Assembly: GCA_007026445.1 (NCBI GenBank)
Contig: VDMD01000123.1
Location: 1 to 64,000 of the forward strand
Length of the DNA stretch: 64,000 bases
Source of the DNA: Schizophyllum amplum
Taxonomy: Eukaryota; Basidiomycota; Agaricomycetes; Agaricales; Schizophyllaceae
Reading direction: 5' to 3'
Shown here: positions 45,405 to 54,898 of the stretch, piece after piece
How the letters are laid out: each line of letters starts with the position of its first letter
How positions within the stretch are numbered: the first letter of the stretch is position 1
Made by a program: the position numbers and the translations under genes
The notes under the pieces: generated by a model
The model's input: only the letters and a program-made list of their open reading frames with translations
Database searches by the model: none
What the model was told of the DNA's origin: nothing

Positions 45405-46777
45405 TGCTACGTCGTCAATTCATATCCTTTACTCTACTCCTCGTGTGACGCATGCCAGCACCTCAATATTGAGCTTGGTTTCACGAATGCACTTTCACCA
45501 CAGTCTAATTCGCCCCAGATCAAGCGGTCTATGCCTTCGAGCCCTACAATGCGATCGTGTTGTCTTGACCTGTCTCCTTCCATCCCTATTCTTCTTGCCG
45601 TCGCCCTGTTTCACGCTCAGTTGAGATCCGGTCATACACTTCACCTCATTCGCCGTCTGCCTGCTCCTACGCAGGACCCTTCATGCAGTAGCTATCTCCC
45701 TACAACTTTTGGGCTGCCTATCATATCGTTGGTCCCCGTTCGAGCCCGGTTGAAAGACCGTCGCAATCATCGCTCCGCTGTACGGCGTGACCGCTTTTCT
45801 CATCCTCCAGCTCGCCTCGCTCCTCATTTCACAGTCTCCTCTCACTAGCCCCAGCGAGAACCAATCAACAAAGCCACGGCCGCGGATGCCCTGGTAGAAC
45901 CACGGCGAACGAACCTCCTCAAAGTGAGAACGACATCCGCTCTACTTCTCCCCGGTTCGCTGATCATTCAGCAGGGATGAACTCTTTGTATGCCCTCACG
46001 TAGCGCATTCATAGTACCTCGGTGTAGCGCCCCTTGCGGTTCATTGCGTTGGGAAAGCCGGTAATGTCAATTGGTACGTGCTCGGCGTCATTCATTTGAT
46101 GCCGACGAGCTGATAGAGGTTCTAGGAGAGTCGAGAAACGAGCAGGAATGGGTTGATGAGGGGTGTGGGACACTCACGTCGCCTAGCTCACGGCTCCATC
46201 GTCAGCTATGTAAGTGTTCTGTTTATGGACCTCTCAAGCTTCATCATTGTTTGGCTCATCATCGACATCATCGTCGCTTCCAATTGCTGTTTCGAATGTT
46301 GGGTTCTCGCTGTCGAAAGCGGTAGCTTCATGCTGACCCGGGAGATGTACTCGCCCTGGTCCTAAGCCTGGGCTTACGCTGGGCTTTCGCTGTTGATCGC
46401 GGTGGGCTCATGTTGACGCTTACGCGTACGTCGCGCACTGCAACAAGCTATCGCTCTTTCTCGCATGAGCATTTCCCGTTGTCGTACATACCATACTTGA
46501 TGATCATGGATTGCGACATACGACGGTTATAGCGCTGAGACCAATGAAGTTCACGTTCAGCTCTGACGCGAACGCCCGAGTGAACACCTAAGTACTGAAA
46601 AACAAGGGAGTCCAACTGCTCCTGGCGGCAATGTTTTGCAGTCGGGGCTCGTCACGAGGCTCCGGATCTCAATTGCTCTCTTCCTTTCGCCTGCGCGCAT
46701 GCTATTGGTTCCAGGAAAATAGGTTAGATTTTGAAAGCACTTCTAAGAGCGCGTGGGGCACCTTTTGAAGACCACCT
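45405..46777. other. Convergent intergenic region
   Basis: About 1.4 kb between the 3' ends of uS19m and F-box 3. I see short open frames only, and an irregular CTGGGCTTACGCTGGGCTTT-type repeat near 46370-46400. No gene supported. Confidence 0.5.
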
Positions 46778-48506
46778 TCATAAGTCCGAGTAGTCCGTAT
46801 CGTAGAAATCCGCGTCGAGGGGTGATATCGTCCCATCAGCGATCTCTTCGCCCGGCGCGGATGCGCCGGGGTGGTCATCATGCTCTTGCGCACGGGCGAA
46901 TCGAAGCATAGGTAGTAGCCGCTCAACCTGCCTCCACTTCTGCTGCCGCGTACGTGCTGCGTCCATTTCTTCCTCCAAATCCGGACCATCGTACTCCGCA
47001 GCGTCACCACTGCCTATCACCCTGAGGTTTGGGAACAGGGCAGAGAGGAATGCAGCGACGACCCGCGCGCTCTTGATAGGAGAGAACTCGACCGAGAGGT
47101 CGGAGAGACTGTGCTGTCGCACGCCGCGCGTGGCAGCTGGCGCGTACACGACGGACGCAGCGTCAAAGTCGAAGACGAGGGATTTCAGGTGAGGGCAGTG
47201 ACGCGCGAGGGGGACGAGAGCGTGGATAGTCGCGACGTGCGGGCGGTCATCGGCGCGAACGGTCTCCAGCATGAGCGTCTCCACAAGAGGCCAGGCCATT
47301 GCTAGATCCTGCATGGCGTTGTCATCAAGTAGGAAGCCTCCCCAGCATCGCAGCTTGAGATCGGTTAGGTGCGGGAATGCGAACAAGGGGCGCAAGGCGT
47401 CGAGCGTTAGTGTGCGGGGCCATTCTTCGTCCTCGTCGGCCAACTCTTCGGATTCGTAAAAAGCGCACTCGTTCAGTTTGAGGTCGCGGAGCGCTAGCGG
47501 CATGCACGACTGCGTCACCGCGGAGATGAGCAACGGCCACCCCGCCTTCTGGTGGACATCGTATGGACTGAGATCTTGTATATCGATACCGAGCTTGTCG
47601 AGATTAAGACCACCTGCACGTACAATGCCCATGAGGCGAGCACCGAACTCCATTGTTGGTACTTCCACGCAAAGCTCACGTAGAGCTAAAAATGCAGGTT
47701 CGGGAATAGGCGCCGAGTTTGCGAGTGTTTTGTGTGGGCTTTCGATATGGAGGCGTTGCAGATAGGGGAGAGCTGCCACTTTGCGAAGGTCCGTCTCGCG
47801 GAGGACTGAAATATGGAGCGAGTTAACATTATCCCAACGTGAAGCGACCTCAGAGGTGATGCGCATATGAACTTCGTTGTCGTAGTCGTAGAAGCCGACG
47901 AACGCGAAGTCATGCACGTTGGGGCAAATGGCGGGTAGGCGAGGAAGTAGCGACACCGCGATGCCGTGATATGAGCCAGGAGTGAGACGTATGACGAGCC
48001 GCGTTATTTTATGATGGAGGAAGAGTAAAATGTGGTGGAAAAAGTCCCCCCTTAGGTGAGCACAGTCAAGACTACGTAGGTTGGGCAAAAGGGGAGTGCA
48101 GCAGCTGAGGTGAAGGGAGGCGAGACATGTCGCGTCAGGGAGCGACGACAGGCTCAATGACTGCACTAGCGGCGCGTAGAAGTTGAATTTATCGAGGTCT
48201 TTCGGCTCAATGCATCGGATTGTTTCCTGTAAATGACTATGAGTTCGCCATATATTCGAGAATCGGCGCACGACCCACAAATGTCATGCTGCCCTTTTTG
48301 AAAACCGAGGGTGGTAGAGTCCGGAGCAACGGTCGAAGGCTGTCCAGGCTCTTCCATAGGACCGATAAAGCAGGCCCGAGGAACAATTTGCAGCACAAAG
48401 CGAGCGATCCTAGGCTTCGACGGCGTTCCAAACCGCGAGGGTTGCGATAGCCGATGAGTGCGCAGATCAGGTGCAGAATCTCAGGTATGGCCAGACACCG
48501 ATGCAT
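46778..48506 (-). CDS. F-box protein 3, expanded basidiomycete family
   Basis: Starts at 48506 (MHRCLAIPEILHLICALIGY), then SLGSLALCCKLFLGPALSVL. A phase-0 intron, 48227-48278 (52 nt), precedes the long exon starting ETIRCIEPKDLDKFNFYAPL. LRR-like segments follow (PLLPNLRSLDCAHLRG, FPHLTDLKLRCWGGFLLDD, CPHLKSLVFDFDAASV), with an acidic end, DADFYDTDYSDL. About 558 residues, no frame break. Closest in look to the gene at 28.3 kb (shared KFNFYAPLV-type and DFDA-SVVY segments). Likely SCF substrate receptor with unknown target. Confidence 0.88.
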
Positions 48507-49559
48507 TGGACTCCTTGGAGAGCCATTTAGTGTCGAATTCCTCTTAGCTTCAGGAAAGAGCCACTGACCGAAGGCCCTGGGGTGGCCGCGGAATGTCCAA
48601 TGGGAGCAGGATGAGCAGTGGTCAAATTGCATGCGTGACGATGTTCGCCATGGGTCATGTCACTGTCACGTTGAACTTTCGCCGACTATCAACAGGCAGC
48701 TTACCGTCGCGCTTGACTGACGTAGCAGCATTTTTGTTCCTCTTGAAGTCTATGATCCTTATGTGAAAGACTCAACCTTCAGCTCTACCACCGTCCTTCC
48801 TTCGACGCGAGTCATGCTCTTCGCTCCGATCCATTGCCCTCGCTCTGAGCCATGCGGCCCATGCCCCACTGCGTCAAAGGCTCCCGTTCCTCCCGGCGCG
48901 CATGCTTTTAATAAGACAGCACTAGATTGTGCTACAATGATGCTGAATTCCACAAGCTGACAGCTGTATATATTACCAGTATGTTACCGATGCAAGACGG
49001 TCAAATCGCATGAGCCTCTGACTGGCGACGGACCTCATGCGAAGTAGAGGCTGACCACGGATTTCTTCCGCTCAAGGCGCGTGCCATTGAAAACATCTGA
49101 GTGAGCAATGCGGGCGTTTCCGATGTCAAAGCTCACGCGCGGCGTGCACACTGCAATGCAGGAGACAAACACGTAGTTCTTGTCCGTGAGAATTCCAGCG
49201 CGTGCCGAGGGTCACGTGAGTTCAGTCATGTTCAACTTGAACCTGGCGCCGGCGAGTTGTGGACTGCACCAGGACTGGTCACTGGACCGAACTGTCAGCG
49301 GCCATTGTTTTGCACCATATCGCCCCGAATGGCCCTTGCAGAACGGCAAATAATCACGAGAAAAGCCACAAGGAGAAGAGAAGCGACGTATCAGAAATCT
49401 AGAAATACAGAAACCGAGCTCCAGATTGTCAAAGATATCGAGGGCGCGCGCATGTACGAATGAGCAGGCGCCTGTACCAATAGCAGTGCAGTAGCATGCA
49501 CCGGCGGGGCAGGTAGAACATAAGTAGGCTCGACACCGTGACTGGTTCGCCGACGCCGA
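48507..49559. other. Intergenic, no gene supported
   Basis: Upstream of F-box 3. Two opposed open frames of about 65 codons near 48.76-48.96 kb overlap each other and neither has family features. Otherwise nothing recognised. Confidence 0.45.
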
Positions 49560-49589
49560 GACGCCGAGTCTAAGTGGATCAGGCGGGCG

Positions 49590-49750
49590 TACAGTAAGTG
49601 GACTGGCAGTAGACGGCGGTAAGTGGACAAGTAGATGGTGAGTGCGTACGTAGACGGTGAGTGCGTACGTAGACGCTGAGCGTGTACGTAGACGCTGAGT
49701 GCGTACGTAGACACTGAGCGCGTACGTAGACGCCGAGTGCGTAAGTAGAT
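49590..49750. repeat. Minisatellite, GTGCGTACGTAGACGCTGAG unit
   Basis: About seven copies of an unit of about 20-21 bp (GTGCGTACGTAGACGCTGAG and variants). Confidence 0.85.
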
Positions 49751-49849
49751 GAGTAATAGAGATGAGATTAGACGGCCAGGAGCCTGGACCGCTGTCGTGC
49801 TATACGAGGAGTAGAGGGGAGGTTGCCTGGTCTATAGTATCCGGAGGTA

Positions 49850-50160
49850 GAGAGTCAATCGAGGGTAGCATGATCAATCGGAGAGTAGCATGGTCAATCG
49901 GAGGGTAGCTCGGGCAATCGGGGGGTGGAGAGTAAATCAAGGGCATGGTCTGCCCGGGTCGCATGGTCAATCGAGCGAGGACCGCCTGCACGAGCAAAGA
50001 CAGCCTCGCCTCGCCTCGCCTCGCCTCTATGAGAGCGGCCTGTCCGCCGCGAGCCTATCTGGCGACGGCGACGGCGGTGGTGGAGGTGGGGTCATGCCGA
50101 TCGTAGAGGCGATGGAATTCCGAGGGGTGGAGTTCGAGGGGTGGAGTTCCGAGGGTTAGG
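49850..50160. repeat. Run of short tandem arrays
   Basis: TCAATCGGAGGGTAGCATGG units (49855-49950), a CCTCG pentamer run (50005-50028) and GGGGTGGAGTTCCGA units (50110-50160). Confidence 0.75.
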
Positions 50161-50219
50161 GACGACAATGGGCGTCGACGATGGAGCGTCCAGCGACGAT
50201 GTTGGGGTGTCCAATGGAG

Positions 50220-50430
50220 AAGGGGGGCGAGCGCCGTCCGCTTCTCGTGGAGGAATGGCGGACTGTGGAGGAGTGACAGTTTGTGGAGGAGTGGCGGTCT
50301 GTCGAGGTGGGGTGTACAGAGCTCGGGCAGGTGCGGATGCACCCTCAGGCAGCTCGTCTGACCTTCGCACGTCTGACCCTCGCTCGTCTGACCCTTGCTC
50401 GTCTAATCTTCGCCCATCTAATCTTCGCTC
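50220..50430. repeat. Minisatellites, GGAGGAGTGGCGGTCTGTGG and TCGTCTGACCCTCGC units
   Basis: Three copies of a unit of about 21 bp at 50250-50305, then five copies of a unit of about 16-17 bp at 50345-50430. A further array of GAGCGTCACCGGATGTCC type reaches 50660 and overlaps the end of the next gene. Confidence 0.75.
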
Positions 50431-50621
50431 GTACGTCGAAGTCGAGTCCCCTCCATCATCGGGAATGCGCGGGCGAGTCGTAACTTGGAAGGCACAGTGT
50501 AGTCGTGATATCGTCGTGCGACCCTGTCAGGTCGTCATGCGACGCTGAGAGATCGTGGTGCATCTCCGGCCAGGCTGGCGGACCATGTCCATCCGGAGCG
50601 TCGCCGAATGTCCTGCGAGCG

Positions 50622-51315
50622 TCACCGGATGTCCCGCGAGTGTCGGGGGATGTCCCGCAGCGCCACCGGCAGCGGAACCGCCAACTCGTCGTACCTCGGC
50701 GGCCCCCCGATGGTCTCGTACGCCGGAAGCACGTCCTTGTCATCGAACGAATCATGATCGTTCTCGCCAGACTCCAGCCGGCGGCCCCTGGCGTCTGTGC
50801 CTGCACCGCGTGTCCGGCGTGAGCGTCGCGGGCGCTGGAGGGGCGCGGCGTAGACGACGCTAGAGAGGTGCGCGGAGGGGAAGGGTTCGGCGTAGACGAC
50901 ACTGCGGGGGCAGGGTTGGGAGCATGGCACGGCGCGGCTGGGGCGCGGGGGCGAGGCCCACTGCGGCGCGGCGCGGAAGAACTGGGAGATGGGCTGGTTC
51001 GCGCGCTTCATGACTGCGTATCTATTATGGTTGGGTGTGAGTACAGTGAGGGGAGGGGGAGGTAAAGAGAAGGGGGAGGTAAAGGGGTATGGGGAACACA
51101 CCTTCGAGCGAAGATACTGCAGAGGAGGAAGACGGCGATCGCGAGGAAGAGCCATTCGAGGATCGTCTGTTGTTAGGTCAGTGTCCCGTCGTGCTGGGAG
51201 GGGATTGGCGGCGGCGTACCTTCGATAGGGCGCTGGTGCCATTGCCCTCATCGCTATCGTCCTCCCTCGACTCGAACCATCTCCTCTCCTCTTCCCCTGT
51301 CCGCGCGATGATCAT
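50622..51315 (-). CDS. Small single-pass membrane protein with PY motifs (Rcr-like layout)
   Basis: Exon 1 from the ATG at 51315 (MIIARTGEEER) continues, after an apparent one-base break, as WFESREDDSDEGNGTSALSK. Exon 2 encodes a membrane helix, ILEWLFLAIAVFLLCSIFAR, and exon 3 starts RYAVMKRANQPISQFFR. The cytoplasmic tail is basic and Pro-rich and holds DVLPAYETIGGPPRYDELAV, with a PPRY motif and an LPAY motif that could bind WW domains of Rsp5/NEDD4-type ligases. This order (short lumenal part, one helix, PY-bearing tail) resembles yeast Rcr1/Rcr2, but sequence similarity is too low to claim homology. The tail's last residues run into a minisatellite, so the true stop is uncertain. Confidence 0.6.
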
Positions 51316-51939
51316 CGTTGAGAGTATGTAAGGTCGTGATTGCTCAAGCGTTCAACGCTGAGGTCTTCGTCCTGCGTTTTCCTGGTCGACGAGATGGAAG
51401 TTTGCGCCAACTTGGTCGAGACCAAGGATGTCGAGCAACTGACGAGCGAGCCGGCTGAGAATTCGGAGATCCTGTCAGCCTCAGGGGCAGCCATTCGGAA
51501 AGAGCCTAGAGGATGCCGGAAAAGCCGGGCCGGTCGGTATGATCCGATAATCGCCCTCAATGGCGCACGTGTTCTGTCATTGTTGTTTTGGTCGTTCACC
51601 ATGGACCATGGTGCTGCCCTTGCGCTCGGATCTGGATTCTGGACTCTGTGCTTTGGGATAACGGCTCACCCATCAATGCCCATGTGCAAGATTAAAATAT
51701 TTGTACATGATAACATACTGCTTTTGTCTTTCCGTCGTCGCCTCAACCTCCGTCTCCGCCTCCCCGCGCGTCATCTGGCATCGCAAGGTTACCAACATGA
51801 AGTCTGCATACCATCGATGCTCTCTCCGCACAGCCAATGCTACCTTGGTGCTTAACCTCATGCCACTCGGAGGCGGAGCTACCTACTACCATCAGCCTTA
51901 TTGTCTTTGCTCTGACCGCGCCCGCCTCGTGGTGAGTCA
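51316..51939. other. Divergent intergenic region upstream of the pheromone-like gene
   Basis: About 620 bp, probably the promoter of the pheromone-like gene and of its divergent neighbour. ATTGTCTTTGCTC at 51900-51912 loosely resembles HMG-box pheromone-response elements (TTCTTTGTTY in fission yeast); this is a weak match. Confidence 0.35.
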
Positions 51940-51947
51940 TATAAAAG
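51940..51947 (+). promoter_or_regulatory. TATA box of the pheromone-like gene
   Basis: Consensus TATAAAAG, about 165 bp before the preferred ATG at 52110. Strong TATA elements are common at highly expressed short fungal genes. Confidence 0.65.
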
Positions 51948-52109
51948 CCCGCGTCTGCTCACCGTGAATCAACTTCCCCTGCGCGCCACCCGAGTACCGG
52001 CTCCTCTATTATCTAACTCATCTGCTGCAGCGCACTTTCGTTCTCGAGGATCGTTCTTCGTCACTCTGCTACCCCCTCCGTGCATTCACTGAACACTACA
52101 CCTGCCGCG

Positions 52110-52295
52110 ATGGATCACCTCACCAGTATGCCCGACGTCGTCGCCCAGCTCGACTCCTTCGACGCAGTCACTATGGCCCCCGCGTCCTCGCGCGCCGATA
52201 TGGCGGGAGATTCAGACCTCCCGGTCAACGAGGAGCACCACGGAGGCTGCCACGGACAGAACCACGCGCAGTACTCCTGGTGCGTCGTCTGCTAG
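52110..52295 (+). CDS. Lipopeptide mating pheromone precursor-like peptide
   Basis: A 61-residue open frame starting MDHLTSMPDVVAQLDSFDAV and ending QYSWCVVC before the stop at 52295. The last four residues, CVVC, form a CaaX prenylation box, and the W just before the cysteine is typical of basidiomycete pheromone precursors (WCVV-x, YCVV-x). An E-E-H triplet lies 15-17 residues before that cysteine (VNEEHHGGCHGQ), where these precursors have the charged E-H or E-R pair used for N-terminal processing. Length, MD start, acidic propeptide and the TATA box at 51940 all fit. An in-frame ATG at 52080 would add ten residues. No intron. Expected to be farnesylated, trimmed, exported and sensed by a STE3-type receptor, none of which is visible here. 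It could also be a pheromone-like gene outside the mating locus. Confidence 0.75.
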   Translation: MDHLTSMPDVVAQLDSFDAVTMAPASSRADMAGDSDLPVNEEHHGGCHGQNHAQYSWCVVC

Positions 52296-52787
52296 TGCGG
52301 TGGCGTAGCTGCGCCGTGGCTCAACTGTTCCCCGACATGTAGGGTGAGTGTCTACGCTGTTTGCACTGTTCTCGATCTGATCATCGTCGCCAGGACTATG
52401 ATCAGAATACACCAGCCTTCATAGTTGGCTTGATTTGTTGTGGTTCGTGTCGCTAGTGGCAGTCGCGCCGACATACTCCTCTAAACTACATCCCTCTCAT
52501 ACCCTGCATAATGTTTGATGGCGGGTCCATCTATCTGTATACACATTGTACCCATTACTATCTAGTACCCATCCGTTTTGATCTCTGTATACTGCGCGTC
52601 CGCAAGCCCGTGCCGCGAACAACCAAACCGAACAGCGGAAGACGAACATTGATCATGATTGGCACGTGCCTAGAACAATGATCAATGATCATACGCAACG
52701 CTTCAAGCGCCTTGCAAGCGCCCGCCTCAAGCCCGCCCCCCACTTCACCGCCCTCCCCCATATCGAGACTAGTCAGTACCAGTCACG
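52296..52787. other. Intergenic, no gene supported
   Basis: 3' flank of the pheromone-like gene and promoter of the MYND gene. Only chance frames seen. Confidence 0.5.
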
Positions 52788-54548
52788 ATGGACGAAGGCT
52801 TCATAAGAGAGCTCGAAGATGAATTCGCCAGCCTGATCCTGGGACCCGCCGCCGCATCTCCCGAACGCGCCATTGCATCTGACCCATCGTCCTCAGCGGG
52901 AGGCGCGTCAGCGTCAAGGAACACTTCCAACAACAACAAGAACAAGAAAATGCCGTCCCGCAAGAACGACCCACCGATGATGAAGGCCATGGGCGCGAGC
53001 AGTCTCCTCAGCGCCACGCAGAAGGAGATGGCGGCGCGGAAGGCGCGTAAGAAGGACAGAAAGACCATCTGCGGGCGATGCGGCAAGGACAAGCTCGCGG
53101 GCACCAAACTGCAGACCTGCTCGCGATGCAAGTACGTCTTCGAATGCTCTAGTTCTCATATGCGCGCGCGAAGACTGACGCGCTCTCCCCCAGGTCGATT
53201 AACTAGTACGCTAGTTGCCTTCACGGTCGGGGGACTGAATCCTCACTACAAACTCCCAGCTGCTCGGAGAGCTGCCAGCGCGAACACTGGCAGGACGGCC
53301 ACAAGGAGGAGTGCGCGGCGTTTGTGCAGCCACCGTTGGCAAAGACGTTCGACCCCTCCGACCGCCCCGACGTCCCCTGGCCCGTCGACCCCATCCACGC
53401 CAGCACCAACGAGAACGGGCTCGGGATATGGATGACGACGTCCGGACACATGGGCTCGATGTGAGTGTGCGCGACCGTCCCCGCTGTCTCCCTCTAACGC
53501 ACTTGTCAGGCTCCAGCAAGCATTCCATCCCCCCGAAGGGTACAGCTCAGACTGTCCTCTCCAGGGCCCTCCCTCGTTCCGTCGCTGGGCCGGGCTGGAA
53601 GGCCCCAACCAGCGCGAGTTTGGTGTCGAGATGAAAAAGTACACCGGCCCCTCGCTCGTCACCCTCCGCATCGTCGTGCAGAACAGGCGCACCGACGGCC
53701 GCGCGATCGCCGTCTGCGCCGGCGAGACCATCATGAACGTCTTCGGATACCTGAAGAATAACCTCCTCCCCGAGGACCGCCCCAGAGTCAGATTCCAGAA
53801 CATCCAGGACGGGTAGGTTACGCCACATCGCCACAAATCGCATCTGACACGCAAATCGCATCGCATCTGACACCCATCCCGCAGGAGAGAGCTCATGATG
53901 AGCATGCCCTGGGTCGACTACAACCGCCGGCTGCGCGTCGCCATCGTCGAGGTCAACGGCGCCGTCGCGCCCAAGGGTAAATTCCTCCCCGACGACGGCG
54001 AGTACGAGCCCCCCGCGCGCCCCACCGGATATCCCTGGAACCGCGTCGTCGACTGGGAGCGCGGCCAGCTCGTCCTCGGCCCCGGCGACTACGCCGTCTA
54101 CTGCGTCCAGTACCCCCTCGGCAACGGTCACGAGTACGCGTGCTACCCGGAAATCATGACCCGCACGACCGCGGTTGCCATCCCCTGCTATCTTACTAAC
54201 GTGAAGAATACCGAGGACGGGTGGTTTAACGCGGCGCGCATGGAGCTGCGCATCGTGCGGGCCCTGCCGGGGCCGGGTCTGCCCCCGGGGCACTTTAATC
54301 CGCTCGCGCCGGTCGACTTCGAGTATGTGGAAGAGTACTATCGGCCGTATGTCGACCATGGTCTGGACCGGTTTGCGGTGGAGCGGTATGGGAAGCGGGC
54401 GGAGAAGATGAATGAGTTTTTGTTGAAGACGGGGCCGTTGCAGATGCAGTCGATGATGAGCGCGCTGCCGGCGGACCAGCGGGAGGAGGTGATGCGCAGG
54501 TCGAAGGCGATGGGTTTTGATATGGAGAGGATGATGCGCGGTGGTTGA
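52788..54548 (+). CDS. MYND-type zinc-finger protein
   Basis: The ATG at 52788 starts MDEGFIRELEDEFASLILGP. A Ser/Asn/Lys-rich linker and a basic helix (KEMAARKARKKDRKT) lead into a MYND zinc finger, CGRCGKDKLAGTKLQTCSRC, continued after an intron by CSESCQREHWQDGHKEEC. Exon 2 then has DVPWPVDPIHASTNENGLGI; later exons encode a long conserved-looking C-terminal region (RVRFQNIQDG; SMPWVDYNRRLRVAIVEVNG; HFNPLAPVDFEYVEEYYRPY) ending MERMMRGG. Four exons. Odd: only about one residue separates the two cysteine halves at the splice, where MYND fingers normally have about five, so a mini-exon or mis-set splice is likely. MYND fingers usually bind proline-rich partners; the role of the rest is unknown. 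Confidence 0.75.
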
Positions 54549-54898
54549 GGCCGAGGCGTCACTTTTGCAAGGTTCTTGATGGACTTTATTGCCAGACAAC
54601 AATCAATGTACTTACTTATGCTGTATCTTGTACTCACATTCTCGTCTTGACGTGTATCATTGCTCTGCCCCCTACACAAAAGAAACACCCCATATAACGC
54701 AACCCACATGATGTGCTTCGAGTTCACGCTCGTCTACTGGGACAAATATCAAACAGCGCTGTCACTTCACCTCCATGCGAGAGGCAGGTAAGTAAGTAAA
54801 TAAATGATTGAAGGCGAATCTGAAGATCTGCAACGGCGTCGATAACGCAACCTCTGTATCTTCAAGGCACTGCTGCAGCACGCAGCTACGTATCCTCG
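54549..54898. other. Convergent intergenic region
   Basis: 3' flanks of the MYND gene and F-box 4. Nothing else seen. Confidence 0.5.

Noticed and set aside
48759..48960. Two opposed open frames of about 65 codons as small genes
   Set aside because: They overlap antisense, lack a CaaX end or secretion signal and have no supporting context.
53547..54602. Minus-strand open frame of 351 codons
   Set aside because: Antisense to the MYND-protein exons; GC-rich codon bias leaves the opposite strand open.
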